Positions 31,601 to 42,965 of a DNA stretch of 64,000 bases are shown here, piece by piece (the first letter of the stretch is position 1; each line of letters starts with the position of its first letter). Origin of the DNA: Axinella damicornis (lineage: Eukaryota; Porifera; Demospongiae; Axinellida; Axinellidae); the NCBI GenBank assembly GCA_963931865.1, contig OZ007512.1, positions 2,523,950 to 2,587,949 of the forward strand, given 5' to 3'. The notes below the pieces were generated by a model, which was given only the letters and a program-made list of their open reading frames with translations, was not told where the DNA came from and searched no databases. The position numbers and the translations under genes were made by a program.

Positions 31601-33917
31601 CTACTCTACGGTAGTACATGGTCTTTGAGTTCAGAGTTCAAAGTTGGTTTGCATGTGCACATGTCGGAAATTAAGACATAGTTCTTAAGGGGTGGTTTCA
31701 GGCACCTTGTGACACAGTGAAAAAACTTATGAGTTTGTACGTCTCAGTATAAAATGCTGCTAACTAGCCAACCTGAAGAAAGGATAAGAAGAAGAGAAGA
31801 TCTGAAGAAGATGAATTATTGGGAAGTTTTATAACATAGCACAATAATAGCATTCAGAATTACATCGTTGTGGACCAAACCTGCCTTAATTGCTCACAAT
31901 AACATAACATAGGTATATATCTTGAGTTGATGGTTGAATATAGAGGTCTCTGTTATGTGTCAATACATGTAGGCCTTAGATAAATTTTATCCACATATAA
32001 ACGCAATAAGAATAGGCCAGTTGCACGCAAGCGAAAGTATTCACGGAATGTATGACGTCACATCTTTGAGCTTGCTCAAGACAAGCTCACCATTGCAACG
32101 TCAACGACATAGACACGAACCATGAACGGTCTACCTCAACAAGGATGGAGACTATAGCGCGCGGTGAGGGGCTATATAAAGCATTTCATGAAGACGGGGA
32201 GAGTGCTTCAAGCGATCTCATGTCCTGCATGCAGAGCACAGCATGGTGTGCATTAGCTAGCTAGCTAGCATGCATGCAGGCTTTAATAGCTATAAACCAT
32301 CACGGTGTGTTAGACTGCTGCTTCAGCTATTGCCAGAGGATGGGAACTTGACTGGTCTGCGCTCGGCAACACTTACCTCACTGTGACATGCAGTCAAGAC
32401 ACAGATCTGGCATCAGCAGAGAATGAGAAAGTCGCCCTCCGGTGGCGACAACAAAGACAGAGCTCTCCTGGACCTACCTACCGGACTGCTTCGGCTAACC
32501 TGATTCGCAGTTGCTGTGAAGTACATGGGTGTACTTTTAGTGTCATAACTGCTGTGTCCTTAAGTCGTGCTATGCTCTCCGTCACATTCAGATGACATGC
32601 ACTGACAGTCATGCACGTGCATCTGCTCCATGTAGGAACACATGCTCATGCAACTGCTCCATGCACATTCGACAACTGTACTCGCTCAGGCTCGCCCCAC
32701 AATGTTCTGCATTCGTCTAGTTACTAATGTGTGTTGAACCTAACCTTTGTCCCACTGTAGGCAAAGCACGGTAAAATTCCAGTACGTCTCGAATGTTTCA
32801 ACAAACCAGATCACCTTTTTGGGCGAGGACCAGGAAAAGACTACCATCACTTATGTACGTAAATTGTGAGGGAAGTGGTGCAAGAGTGAAAAATCAATTA
32901 CTGTCTTTGTTCTAATAGTTTCAGCCATTTAATATAAAAGTTGAAATTTTCCGCTATTCAGTAGCTAGGTACGTAGTACTTTGACATGTTTCTGTCCTTA
33001 ATTCACTCACTCACACACGTTTGTAGAAGTTCGCAGTGCAGTTCAGTACCACTAATGCCCGTGGTGGTTGTCAACTGACTTTCGGTCCCCATGAGATGTT
33101 GATTGTCCTGTGAGTGAGTTTCAGTTATGCAACTGTGCATTGCCCCCCCCCCCCCCCCCCCCCCCCCCACCCCCTTTCCCATGCATGCATTGTAACACAA
33201 ATTTGTGCCGCATTGCTACAAGTGCTACTGCATATAGCTGGGACGAGAGTCGAACCTGCGCCTAAAAACGAATACGTAGGTGCCTATAAGTTAGCTGTTG
33301 GACTTCACACAACAGGAGACAAACTTGACAACAGCATCTCAATTGAACTGCCAATTTACCTCAGGAGGTAGACATCAGATAAGAACAGTTATGCCAGAGA
33401 TATGCAGAAAACTAACTAAAGCTTGAGAGGGAGAAGAAAGCTTGATCATGAGTTAGCCGATGACACTGTTCCAGATTATTGCCGAGCGGGAAGCGAGGCA
33501 ACTAATCGTGCAGCAGGGCAGTCGAATCTGAGCTAGTGTATCGTGGCCTAGCTAGCTCATCGTGCATGCTGTATGAATAATCAGTGGTAGGACTATAGCT
33601 GTCAAGTCAAAGTTGCGCACGGGGTACATGCTCTGCTGAGCACCTCTAGTTTTTTAACACAATTTGGGCAGTTCACCACATTTGGTGTGGCTAACATTTT
33701 ATTTTACATGATACATTCGCAACTTGATAGATGACATTGCTGGAACTATACTGTTTTTGATTTCAGGTTGGTGATGGTCGTTACTGTCTGTGTTGTTGGA
33801 GGACTGTTCCTGTATTTTGTGATCCGTAGGAGAGCGCGAGGAGCATGCCGCAAGAAGGGTTACTTAAGGGAAACCAAAGCTACATACCAATATGTGGTGC
33901 CGGTACGGATGTACTGA
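25660..33917 (+). CDS. MPR-A: CD-MPR-like (MRH-domain) type I membrane protein, 6 exons
   Basis: Exons are 25660-25796, 27382-27487, 29086-29228, 32761-32854, 33027-33109 and 33767-33917, giving 237 residues; every junction is GT-AG with matching phase (2,0,2,0,2). A signal peptide (1 to about 20) is followed by a luminal domain with CTGHGCQC, YSFSPCSPMTC, LCQYD, SLGGVQNISW, FTLTITGG and a final TYKFAVQFST. This order matches the MRH fold of the cation-dependent mannose-6-phosphate receptor and Atg27 families, and the Gln, Arg, Glu and Tyr used for sugar binding can be lined up by eye. The transmembrane segment is at about 188-207. The tail starts RRRARGACRKKGY, then differs from its paralogues: a short insertion after GGTTAC shifts the frame, giving a longer end with TYQYV. 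A role in Golgi/endosome sorting is inferred from the family. CA repeats follow exon 1, and a MITE abuts the stop codon. Confidence 0.85.
25803..26030. repeat. (CA)n microsatellite directly after the MPR-A exon 1 donor
   Basis: About 225 bases of CACACA/CACACG-type sequence start 6 bases into intron 1. Short CA tracts occur at the same position in MPR-B (35331-35343) and MPR-C (44319-44341), so the tract predates the duplication. Long open frames across it are artefacts. Confidence 0.95.
26229..26415. repeat. 190-bp imperfect palindrome of ACATCGATC words
   Basis: The left arm repeats GCTAAACATCGATCGACATT and variants, and the right arm from 26341 is the inverted counterpart (GTTGATCGATGTTTAGCAAA). 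Each arm is itself built of three or four related units of about 20 bases. It is located in intron 1 of MPR-A. Confidence 0.8.
26577..26862 (+). mobile_element. Diverged tRNA-derived SINE in intron 1 of MPR-A
   Basis: Second copy of the family at 17917-18232: the A-box region GGTGGTGTACTGGTAGAGTG and the body with CCTTCCAGAAAAACAAGTTT are conserved. The B-box has lost its TTCGA core (GTCGGAATCACAC). Confidence 0.75.
29430..29830. mobile_element. 400-bp MITE, TIR ACCCTCTCAGCATAAACCAC, in MPR-A intron 3
   Basis: The left ACCCTCTCAGCATAAACCAC and right GTGAATGGATGGTTTATGCT are inverted repeats. An inverted second copy sits in MPR-C intron 4 (56531-56958). A third partial right half follows at 29960-30060. 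Confidence 0.8.
29860..29960. repeat. Half of a TAGCC(T)CG-family element, shared with 56400-56500
   Basis: TAGCCTTGTTTCCAGGCCCC ... GCAGGGAGAGCCTGGTATCT and its flank 'catctgttcaaatgtactcc' match the reverse complement of 56395-56515. The element and its neighbour MITE were therefore duplicated together. Confidence 0.65.
30293..31614. mobile_element. MITE (TIR ACCGTAGAGTACGTATCAAG) carrying nested insertions
   Basis: The ends match the complete 430-bp copy at 37245-37674. Two blocks absent there interrupt it. One is about 30356-30870, with its own ends CAGCACCGGC/GCCGGCCCTG. The other is about 31030-31430, a large TAGCC-family element with arms 'tagccttgtacccaggccca'. A (CTCTA)n tract precedes the right end. 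Confidence 0.65.
33143..33175. repeat. Poly-C tract in MPR-A intron 5
   Basis: About 26 consecutive C residues followed by ACCCCC, 33 bases after the exon 5 donor. Length in an assembly is unreliable. Comparable tracts lie at 41708-41732 (G) and about 46186-46204 (C). Confidence 0.9.
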
Positions 33918-33920
33918 TCT

Positions 33921-33957
33921 TAGCCTCGTTCCCAGAAACGGCCTGGGAACGAGGCTA
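33921..33957. mobile_element. Foldback MITE inserted at the MPR-A stop codon
   Basis: TAGCCTCGTTCCCAG ... CTGGGAACGAGGCTA is flanked by GTACTGATCT on both sides (33911-33920, 33958-33967). The left duplication contains the stop codon TGA (33915-33917), so the insertion left the reading frame intact but now forms the start of the 3' untranslated region. Confidence 0.85.
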
Positions 33958-33967
33958 GTACTGATCT

Positions 33968-35181
33968 ATGCATGCATGATGGGTGTCACTAATCACTGGA
34001 CTGTCAAAACGTACGGATTGCCTAATCACATAATATTTTTTAATGACCCAATACTACCATCCACATCGGACTTACAGGGTTGAAATGAGCATTAGAAGAC
34101 TTACAGTGGTTATCTTTGGTAGAAAGAAACTCCATCCAGCCATTCTTGACTCAGTGTAGAAAACAGAAGGAACACTCCTATGTCATCCATGCATATGGTT
34201 GAAGCACATTGTCGAACCTATTAAATATGCACGTAACCTTTGACCTCAGAAATCGAGGAGACAGAGCTACAGACAACCCTTTGTAGCTTGGGTGAGTGTT
34301 GCTGTCTGTAAACAGCTGGTTTTGACTAGCCCAGTCCAGTCCATAGTCCATTCCAGTCCGTAGTCCAGCCCACAGTCCGTGGTCCAGGTTTTGTCGTTAC
34401 CTTTGTTCTACATTTGTGCTCCTCAGCAAGTGGACATGGAGGTATACCAGCCACAACCACTGCTCGTAGTCGGAGGTACCCCAAAAAAGTGTTACATCAT
34501 GGCCGATGGAAACTCAACCCTGCAAACAAAAGTAAGAAACACTGCTGCATTTTTTCCTGGAAAAGTGCCCAAGGTGACCTCCCTCTGCAACATTCATTAA
34601 AATTGGACTAGCTAAAGCTGGTCCAGGAGCTGCCAGAGCATCTTCACAGGTTGTGCCACTAGCCTTGGGTCTGGGAATGAAGCTACACTTGACCATTCAT
34701 CTGCATGCATGCATGCCGGTAGCAATCCTAGCATTACTATATTGAAATGCAGGAAGGGAATCATTGATTATGTGTCTTCTCAACCTAGGGTTGAAGATGA
34801 TCCCATGGAAAGTACCTTCTGAAAGGCTCTTCTCAAGCTTCCAAATGCAATACATGACTAGTAGTGCCTTACAAGTACCTAGCTATATACCACATTGTGT
34901 GCATTGCAGCATTTGTCTCCAAACGACTAGCACCGTAGCTAGCTAGACGTTAGCTAATTCCTATGGATTACTGAATGGTCATTCTTTTATCATGACATTT
35001 TGTATCTGTTCATTTGTTTAATTCCCTTTTTTAACTAGAGGTGCTCAGCAGAGCGCGTACCCGTGCGCTACTTCTATTATGGCCAACTGCCCGCTTAATT
35101 AGTCTCGGAACCACGCCCAGTCTCGAGGCTGGTTCCTCCTTCCGATGTTATGTATACCCATCACATTCTGCACAGCTGAAC
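33968..35181. other. Intergenic region between MPR-A and MPR-B
   Basis: Apart from one exon-like island (34427-34531) there is no supported coding sequence. A 'gtccagtccatagtcc' repeat lies near 34335-34385. The last 80 bases upstream of MPR-B resemble the MPR-C leader ('acattctgc...gctgaac'). Confidence 0.5.
34427..34531 (+). other. Possible orphan exon (35 codons)
   Basis: It is bounded by a pyrimidine-rich acceptor CTCCTCAG and a strong donor AAA|GTAAGA, is open throughout and has length divisible by three. It would encode a peptide containing PQPLLVVGGTPKKCYIMADG. No partner exons or family recognised; it could be an alternative 3' exon of MPR-A, a relic, or chance. Confidence 0.3.
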
Positions 35182-38100
35182 ATGGATACCGATCTCTGCT
35201 TGTTGCTGCTGTTGGTATTTCTTGGTGGATGTTCGCCCGGACAGAGCGATCCATGCACTGGCAATGGCTGTCAGTGTACAGGAGCCGTCAACATCTATCT
35301 GAGCGGTTTTTTTGACTACCCGTACGTCACTGCGCACACACAACACCATGACTGTGACTAATCTGGCGTTAAAATACTCGTTAAATCCTCCCCGTTGTTC
35401 TGTGACGCAATTTTTGGTGAGATTTCGGGAAATTCCAAGGCTCTTCGACTAGCTTCTCGCCTGATCTTTGCTATCGTAGCAGTCTCAGTTGATGTGGGTT
35501 GCTGCAGGAATTGTCTGTTTGATCATGTGACCTATCAAGCTCCACTGTTACTCTTGTTCTGTGCAGGGTAACCGGAATTCCTGATACTACCCCGGGTAAT
35601 GCCCAGTACTCGTACTCCTTCTCTCCGTGTACCCCAATGACCTGTTACACTGGACAGCCAAATACAGCAGCTGTGAGTTGCAGACTAGAGCATTTGAATG
35701 GCTACAATCAACCAAGCATACCGTATAACGGGAAAATTTGGCTGGCATTATATTTGGCGATTTCAGCCAAAATGCCGTATTTTACAATAATATTATTGGC
35801 GATTTTTAAGGCGATTTTATCCTCAACAAAAATGATGTAACGGCTGTGATGTAGGCCGGCAAGGCGCTAGTGCGCTAGGCGCGAGGCAAGGCATTGTGTG
35901 AACTGTATCGAGTGGCAGTGCGACCTAGCCGTGGAGACCTTCGAAGTAGAGAGTTGTGTCAGAGGTCAGCACGTTTTCCATGCAGTTTGGAGCCCCACTG
36001 TCTGAGAGCGACTGGATTGCGCTCGGGAGACCTCATACCTGAGTGGCCGGCTGGGGTGGGGTTAAATGTTGACGGAATTTAATTTGGCTTTTTTTTTCTT
36101 TCACCGCAAAATTGCCAATTAAAAACCTGCCAAATTTTCCCGCTATACAGTGTGTGTGTTGATGGGGCACTCAGGCCTTGTAAGGGCTGGGACCAGCAGT
36201 TGTGCGCGCGCTTCCCGATACCATACGAACACGATTGCGGTGAACGATTTCACTATAGCGACGAGGAAGTGGGCAAAATTATATAAACCGCAAGTCAGGC
36301 GATCTGTCACACGCTAAAATTCTTACCTTGCAAAAGGGAGCTTGTTGAGGACTGCATGCGCTTCATCACTACAGATCTCACACCGGGAGTCTTACAAGAA
36401 TCGTTCCAAGCATTTATCGGTTTCGTGCGGTTGTACAGAAAACTTTCACGCGCGTGACAGTCACATGTTTTTCGTTTAGTCGCACGTGCTAGGTACTTAA
36501 TAGCTCATCATGGCCGCATACAGTGGGTCTTTCACGGAAGTAAAGCATGCGGAATTCGCCCGAACGATGTTGGAAGCTACTGTTGAGTTCAAAGGAAAAC
36601 ATGTACGATTGTCTTGGATTTCGCCGTTGGGAAAAGTTCGTATGTTGCCGCTGAAGTAGCAAACTGGAGGATAAAATGGGTAGTGGGTGTGGCACATTTG
36701 CCAGTAGCAGCCCCTTGGAAGGAGATATCGACTATTCCCAACGGCCAAAAGGTGGAGCTGATGATAAAGTTCATATTGGTCCAGGAACAATCCGGTGATT
36801 TTGCTCGCTAGAATTCCGCATGACGCGTTTAGTGCATTAGTATAGGTAGAAGGCGGGGCTGGTGCAGCCAACTAATTGAGTGGGCGGGGCTAAAAGTGAC
36901 GTCACTGTAAACATAAAGGGTGGAGCTACAAACAATAGTGATGAAAAGTTTCAAAATTTTTCACTCCTTGAAATGTTGACCTGAACTCGGCCAAATATAG
37001 CATCCGAACTGCTGGTCCCAGTCCTTAATGGCCCTGAGCAGTCGTAGATGTTGATAGTCTTGCAACCATGCAGACGTGGCACATATCACTTCTTAATGTG
37101 TATGGAAAAGGGATGGAAAGCTGTCTTACATGTATGTAAGTGCCTGTTTACTTCTCAAGGGGACAGATAACGCTAATAACGTGATGCCTTCAGGAACAGC
37201 TTTCTTTTTTGCATCCTGATTGGTATTGTACGTGCCGCATGTTTACCGTAGAGTACGTATTAAGCGCCCAGGGTTTGGGGACAATAGAACGCCGCTGAAC
37301 AGGGGGGTGGGCGCTAGATGCGTACTCAGACTACTTAGGAATGTACGTAGTATCCGCCCACCCATTCAGCACTGGTATAAACAACAAGCGCTGCGGTAAG
37401 CTGTGAATATCAATGACCGGCTATGAATATCTAAGTCCATTTTCACGCATAGAAATTGATCGCGCGTCTTGCTCGCCGTAGTTGACTGTAAATCGGCCTT
37501 TTTGAGTGCACAACCTTGCACAGAGGTTAAGAAATGCTGCTCAAAACTCTTGTGATGGGTGGGCCCTTACTACGTTGCTTTTGGACCCTGTGCAGTAACT
37601 TTCGCGTGAAGAGGGGGGTGGGCGCTTGATACGTGGTGGGCGCTTGATACGTACACTACGGTAGTTACGTTATGGTTATATTTGATCTGTCAAATTTAGC
37701 TATTTCTGGCCATTTCGCCAAATTTAATAACCACCAAAATTACACACTGGCGCCAGAGGGAACCAACTTGGAGATTGGTATGCTACTTGGGGAGAATGCC
37801 CAATAACAAGAGTTTATAACAATAAGAGTTGTGCAACTGCCATATACGTACCACCATCTGGGCAGACAATCAGTGGTGAACTAGTAGCAGCTGCATGCTC
37901 CTAAGTGGGAAATTGTGATTACTACAGAGTTTACACAGCCTATGTACATGTTGACCAGCCAGTCATACTGCTGAGATGGCAGTAGTGGATACCATATGGC
38001 GGGGATGGATAAACTTTGAGTTCGAGATCGAGTTCGAGTTCGAGTTCGAGTTCGAGTTCGAGTTCGAGTTCGAGTTTGAGTTGCCGCGCAGCCGAATAAT

Positions 38101-41100
38101 ATAACTAGGAGAATGCATGGCATTGTGGGGCTAATATATAATAAATACAGCGGATTGCACTCACGTTCGAACATCGCTAATTCCATGGATTGATTTTTCC
38201 AAATGGGCAAAGTACCCGCATATAGGCTCCAGCGTATTCCGGGGTGTCGATCACATCCGTGAAGCTCCACCCACAGGAAGTTCTTGCCGCTAATATAATT
38301 TGTTGTTATTTTCTCCTATGAAATTTTATGCAACAGCAAGGGATACAGGAATAGCATAATATAGATGAGTAGTACCCCCAAGACAGACAAAAACAGAAAT
38401 ATCTAACGTACGTAGAGTGAGGTAAAAATAAAGTAGATGGAGTTGTCATAATTATTTGTTACATAGTGTGACTAGGTAAAGCATTCCATGCAGAGAAAGT
38501 GTGAGGCACAAAATGAAGGAGCTTGGTATGAGCAAAAGGTTGACGATACATGTACGGTTTAGTCTGATGTGATGTGGAGTTCATGGTTACAAAAATGTTG
38601 GAGGGGAAGAGAATGACTTGTGTACAATCTTATACAGTAATGAGAGTCTGAGTTCCTCGTTGATAGGTCAGGAAGCTGGAAGGTGTCCAGTAGGTTATCA
38701 TAGCTCATGTAATAGCTCTTGCTACACCAATATCGTGAGGGCAAACTTCTGGACTCCTCAAGCAGTTTGATATCTTTCTGAAACAGTCAACTCTGGACAT
38801 TTTTTTTCCTAGAAATTATGCATGTCAGGTCGGAGGTGAGTAGTAAAGTTTTCCACCTGTTCAAATACTTCCCCATTTTCTTTTTCTAGAAATGAGCATA
38901 GATTTACACTTGCTTACATTGAAGATTTTCAGCGTTAGCACTGATTTTCATTCTGCCTGTTTATATAAGCATGACTGAGCACACAGGTACATTATTCTAT
39001 ATTAGAATAATTTGTTGAGTTTCGAGTTCGAGTTTCGAGTTCGAGTTTCGAGTTTGAGTTTTGAGTTCGAGTTCTTATTGTTATGAACTCTTGCCAATAA
39101 TTGTGAATTGTGTGGAATTCAGGAACCATTTCTCAAAATGAGCTGAACTGAACAGTTATTGTACAGTATGTTCACTCCTTCTGTAGCTCTGCCAGTACGC
39201 CAGCACCAATCCATCCAGTGCCGTCAGTTTAGGTGGTGTCCAGAATATCAGTTGGAGTGTGGTGAGTGAGGACGAGTTCACACTCACCATAACTGGAGGG
39301 GAGCAGGCGTTTTCCCCCAACCGTGACAGGTACATGTGCTTTGTATGTATATACAAACATGTACGTATGGGAGTTTGCCTGTAATATGCACTCAGTAATT
39401 CATCCCACTGATATGGGAGATATGTGTTCGTAGCCGTATACTGTACATTAATTGTTGCTGTTCTGGGCTGGGCCTACAATTGTGGGCTACAATGTACGTA
39501 GCTAGTAGTGTCGCTAGTAGTTTTCCACTTGGGCAAGTAGTATGAGTATCCTGGTTCTGGGGGCACATCGCCGAGACTAACGAACGTGAGTCTGTTGGTG
39601 CTTTGTACAGAACTTCCGAATAACGGTGCAACTTCACTTGTATATGGATCTTCCAGAGGTTCGTTTCGGCCTTCCATAGGTGTGTTTAGGTCTTCCAGAG
39701 CTATGCTTGTAACGGAAACCCGGACAAGCGAATCTTGGCCTCAATTTTAAAGATGCACACTGTAGGCATGAATGACATAGACAGGACTGGCTTATTACCC
39801 GATGCGCATGCAGTAAAGTGATCGGTTTGTCTGTCATCTGTCTGTCCAAGCAGTTTGAGCAGTGAAGGCCTTGTTGAAGGCCTTCAGAAACAGAAGTGTC
39901 AGAATTCGAGGTGTATCCTCGAGTTTGCATCTACAGTCAGAGAATCAAGCTGCTGTTGTCTTCACACAGGAAAGTTTAGGCAAAGTTTGTTAACTAGCTC
40001 CCAACGGCAACAGTGTGAACTACTATAAAGACCAGCAAGAAGAGTGGAGGTGCTGAGTAATATACATTGTGTATCTGGCTAGCAGGGGGTGACTGTCATA
40101 CACACCAAGCGTCGAACATGTAGTTGGTTGAACAATACGCAAAATGCGTTTTTTGTTCTGAAGATTATGTCATGCTTAGCCTCGTTCCCAGTCCCACGCC
40201 CAGCTTTTCGTCGCTTGCAGTATGGTAAAGCGGCGTAATCGACTAATGGCAAAATTTTCAGAATGAGGATGCTACGTTTTGCATATTATTCAACTACCTA
40301 CACTTTCCTCGCTCGGTGAGTACGACAGTCGCCCCCTGCTAGCTAGATACGTGTGGTGTGTTACCTGGTACCTTCGCTCTTCTTGCTGTTCTGAGACACA
40401 CTATGCCCACATCTTCGAATTCCTTCCGGTCTTTCTACTCCTTTCTACCCTTGATGTCACTCACGTGAGGAAATGTACCAGGCCCTCCCCGCTTTACCGT
40501 ACTGCAAGCGACGAAAAGCTGGGCGTGGGACTGGGAACGAGGCTATGTCATGCTCACGTGATGAAACTTATAAATACCAGGCCCTCCCCACTTAACCACA
40601 CTGCAAGCTGGTGGAGTGGGAACGAGGCTAGATCTTGTCTGTGTGTTCCCGGAATTTGAGAGCTTTTGTACATTGAATGGATACATACTAACTCAAAATT
40701 ACAACTTCGTATTGCAGTTCTATCTCTATGATTTCGTCACTTACTTTTGCACTAGCCTGGAGGTTCAAAAAGAACTCGTTTTTTCACCCAAACATTTCGA
40801 CCACACTGCAGTGGTCTTCTTCAGTGGAAACGTTTGATAATAACAAGTTCTTGTTGAACCTCCAGGCTAGTGTAAAAGCTTAAGCAAGTGAAGATGTCTA
40901 CTATCTACCCTTTGTCTCACTGTAGGCAAAGCACAGTAAAATTCCAATACAACTCAAATATTTCATCAAACCAGATCACCTATTTGGGCGAGGACTCGGA
41001 CACGACAACAGTCACTTATGTATGTAAGTTGTGACGGAAGCACTGCAAGAGTGAGAAATAATTATATCACAAGCTAAAAATTAATTTCAATCTTGCCTTG

Positions 41101-42965
41101 CATTCATTGAAAATTCCATGAATCGAATTTGTAGTGTTAGATTAGATCTGATTATTTAGAGTAAATGAGTCGTTCAGTTAGTGAAGAATCCCTTGGAGTT
41201 GTAGTGGCTTTGACAAAAAAGCTGGTCTCAAGGCTTGACAGACAGTTTGGTATAGCTCGATGCTATCGCGAAGCTTTGTGTGGCTTCTTCTATGCGTAGG
41301 AGCACCATGATGTACTTACTACTACCGATACATAAGTTACTATACAGCACCATTAAGAGAATATTCACATATTGAGGTAGCATGGAGCAATAACTGGGCC
41401 CATGCCACCTGTGCTGCAGCGCTGTGCATGGAGTTGTATGAGACTGAGTGCAAGAGGGTCTAGACCTAGCCTCATTCCCAGGCCTCCACGCCCAAGCAAC
41501 AAAATCTGGGCATGGAGGCCTGGGAACAAGGCTATAGATCTATAATAGCAACGTACGGTGGTAAGACTACTAGATATCCTTCTCTTGCACTTCCCTTCCC
41601 TCCCCTCACAAATTCCTGCGTGGTGAGAGATGATCTAAACTTGACAAACAAGGAAACTGGTTGAATGAAACGAGTGTCAAGATTTTTCATGCAGGATACT
41701 TTGCCTGGGGGGGGGGGGGGGGGGGGGGGGGGCGTCCCCGCATGAAACCCTGCATGTTAGTTAGTACTTTGACATGTTTCTTTTTTACTCACACGTTTAT
41801 AGAAGTTTGCAGTGCAGTTCAGTACCACCCACGCCAGTGGTGGTAGTGGTCTGATATTTGGTCCCCTTGACGTGTTCATTATCCTGTGAGTATCACTTGT
41901 ATGCAGAGCTCTGTGTTCCTGTGCTATCCCCGACTTTAGTCTGAGGTGTACGAAGGCCTGGCTCCAATTTTTTGGCCCTAAGTTTGTGTCTTCTTATTAT
42001 GTTATTTCAGTGTGAGCTATATTACTGGTGCGTGCAGTGCTGTGCTCTAGGAAGTGGCTCAGCGAATAAAAGGGGCACCAATCCCAGCTGGGACCTAGCC
42101 TCGTCCCCAGGCTCTCGTTCTCGGAACGAGAGCCTGGGAACGAGGCTATAGCTGGGACCCCCCAAAGTAGGAGTCCTTGCAAAATGTATTTATAAGCTTT
42201 TGAATTTATTTCAAAATTTGAGGCATTTTTTTTCAAATGATTTCGAGGGGCAACCGCACTCCTGGTAGCCGCGATGCAACCGGTTGCGACTCGCCGTAGC
42301 GCAAGCTAAGTATTGTAATTCGTTCCAATTAACGCACATGCCACGTGGCAACCACGATCGCGAGCAATGGCGACCAAAGGAAGACAAGACATTACTACAG
42401 CACTCACAACTTAGCCAGCACGGTGAGTTTGGGCATGTAAGCGTTAGTGAACGACAGCGATCACGGCCGTGTGGTCAGAATCTTCGTGTGCCTTTCCTAA
42501 GAACGGTACTGCCACCGGAAGTCGAAGAGAGCGCTGGAGCAATGCCGACCACGGCGAGACAAAAGAGCTCATATCTCCACCACCAAGGTGAGTTTCAGCA
42601 CCAACTTTTTACATTCAGGTCAGGGCATGATAGCGATCACGGCGGTGTAGGCAGAATTTCTGTAGGCCAAGCCTAAGTACTCAAACATTATATATATTAT
42701 ATTGGATTATATTAATTATATTACGCGGCACAATTTTTCCTATACCAGGAGTGTAATTAATGTGTTTTGTTTGATGTGCCTAATGTGTTGATGCATTCAC
42801 AAACAATTGTTGATAATGACATTGCTGGAACTATAGCAGCTTACGTATACTTTCAGGTTGGTGATCGTGGTTACTTTCTGTGCTGTTGGAGGACTGCTCC
42901 TGTATTTTGCGATCGGAAGGGGAGCACGAGGAGCATGCCGCAGGAGAGACTACCAAGCTCTGTAG
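35182..42965 (+). CDS. MPR-B: CD-MPR-like (MRH-domain) type I membrane protein, 6 exons
   Basis: Exons are 35182-35321, 35567-35672, 39187-39329, 40926-41019, 41803-41885 and 42857-42965, giving 224 residues with the same phases as MPR-A. A signal peptide (MDTDLCLLLLLVFLGGCSPG) precedes CTGNGCQC, YSFSPCTPMTC, LCQYAS, SLGGVQNISW, FTLTITGGEQAFSPNRDR, ITYLGEDSD and TYKFAVQFST. The transmembrane segment is at about 189-208 and the tail is only 16 residues, ending DYQAL, a YxxPhi-type endocytic signal in form. Compared with MPR-C the middle of the tail is missing, as if exon 6 had been joined by deletion to the end of exon 7. Exon 5 lacks the Cys present in MPR-A. The upstream in-frame ATG at 35041 would add 47 unrelated residues; the homologous start at 35182 is preferred. 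Confidence 0.85.
35718..36151. mobile_element. 434-bp MITE, TIR ATACCGTATAACGGGAAAAT
   Basis: The left ATACCGTATAACGGGAAAATT and right AATTTTCCCGCTATACAGT are inverted. Solo relatives of the left end occur at 29246 and 57103. It lies in MPR-B intron 2, 45 bases after the exon 2 donor. Confidence 0.7.
37245..37674. mobile_element. Complete 430-bp MITE, TIR ACCGTAGAGTACGTATTAAG
   Basis: The ends are ACCGTAGAGTACGTATTAAG and CTTGATACGTACACTACGGT, with a duplicated 'gggcgcttgatacgt' just inside the right end. It is the uninterrupted reference for the nested element at 30293-31614. Confidence 0.8.
38030..38087. repeat. (GAGTTC)n hexanucleotide repeat
   Basis: About nine GAGTTC units at 38030-38087, with a related imperfect tract at 39015-39072. 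Both are in MPR-B intron 2. Confidence 0.95.
40177..40545. mobile_element. 369-bp TAGCCTCG-family element with 9-bp target duplication
   Basis: The arms (TAGCCTCGTTCCCAGTCCCA then CGCCCAGCTTTTCGTCGCTT) are about 60 bases long. TGTCATGCT is duplicated at 40168-40176 and 40546-40554. This long form shows the family's full TIR; many copies elsewhere are shortened to the arms. Confidence 0.85.
40750..40872. mobile_element. 123-bp foldback element
   Basis: CACTAGCCTGGAGGTTCAA and TTGAACCTCCAGGCTAGTG are inverted ends. The core CGACCACACTGCAGTGGTC is itself palindromic. It sits 54 bases upstream of MPR-B exon 4. Confidence 0.8.
41708..41732. repeat. Poly-G tract in MPR-B intron 4
   Basis: About 25 G residues, 70 bases upstream of exon 5. 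It is complementary in composition to the C tract in MPR-A intron 5, and its length is uncertain. Confidence 0.9.
42096..42148. mobile_element. TAGCCTCG-family foldback in MPR-B intron 5
   Basis: TAGCCTCGTCCCCAGGCTCTCG and its complement surround a short loop. AGCTGGGACC is duplicated at 42086-42095 and 42150-42159, with one extra T at the right junction. Confidence 0.8.
42246..42675. repeat. Half-element of the CGAGGGGCAACCGCACTCC foldback family
   Basis: It starts with the family TIR (CGAGGGGCAACCGCACTCCT) and contains two related modules, each holding GGTGAGTTT and GCGATCACGGC words. The opposite TIR is missing here. The complete form is at 52376-53429. Confidence 0.65.

Noticed and set aside
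36511..36871. Overlapping frames of 49 to 124 codons on both strands in MPR-B intron 2
   Set aside because: No domain, no splice support, and short inverted GCGGAATTC words at the edges suggest repeat sequence; left out of the gene list.
42284..42676. 130-codon frame with similar frames at 52.4-54.8 kb
   Set aside because: The similarity follows the repeated DNA modules of a foldback family in both orientations, with stops at varying places; no protein family recognised.
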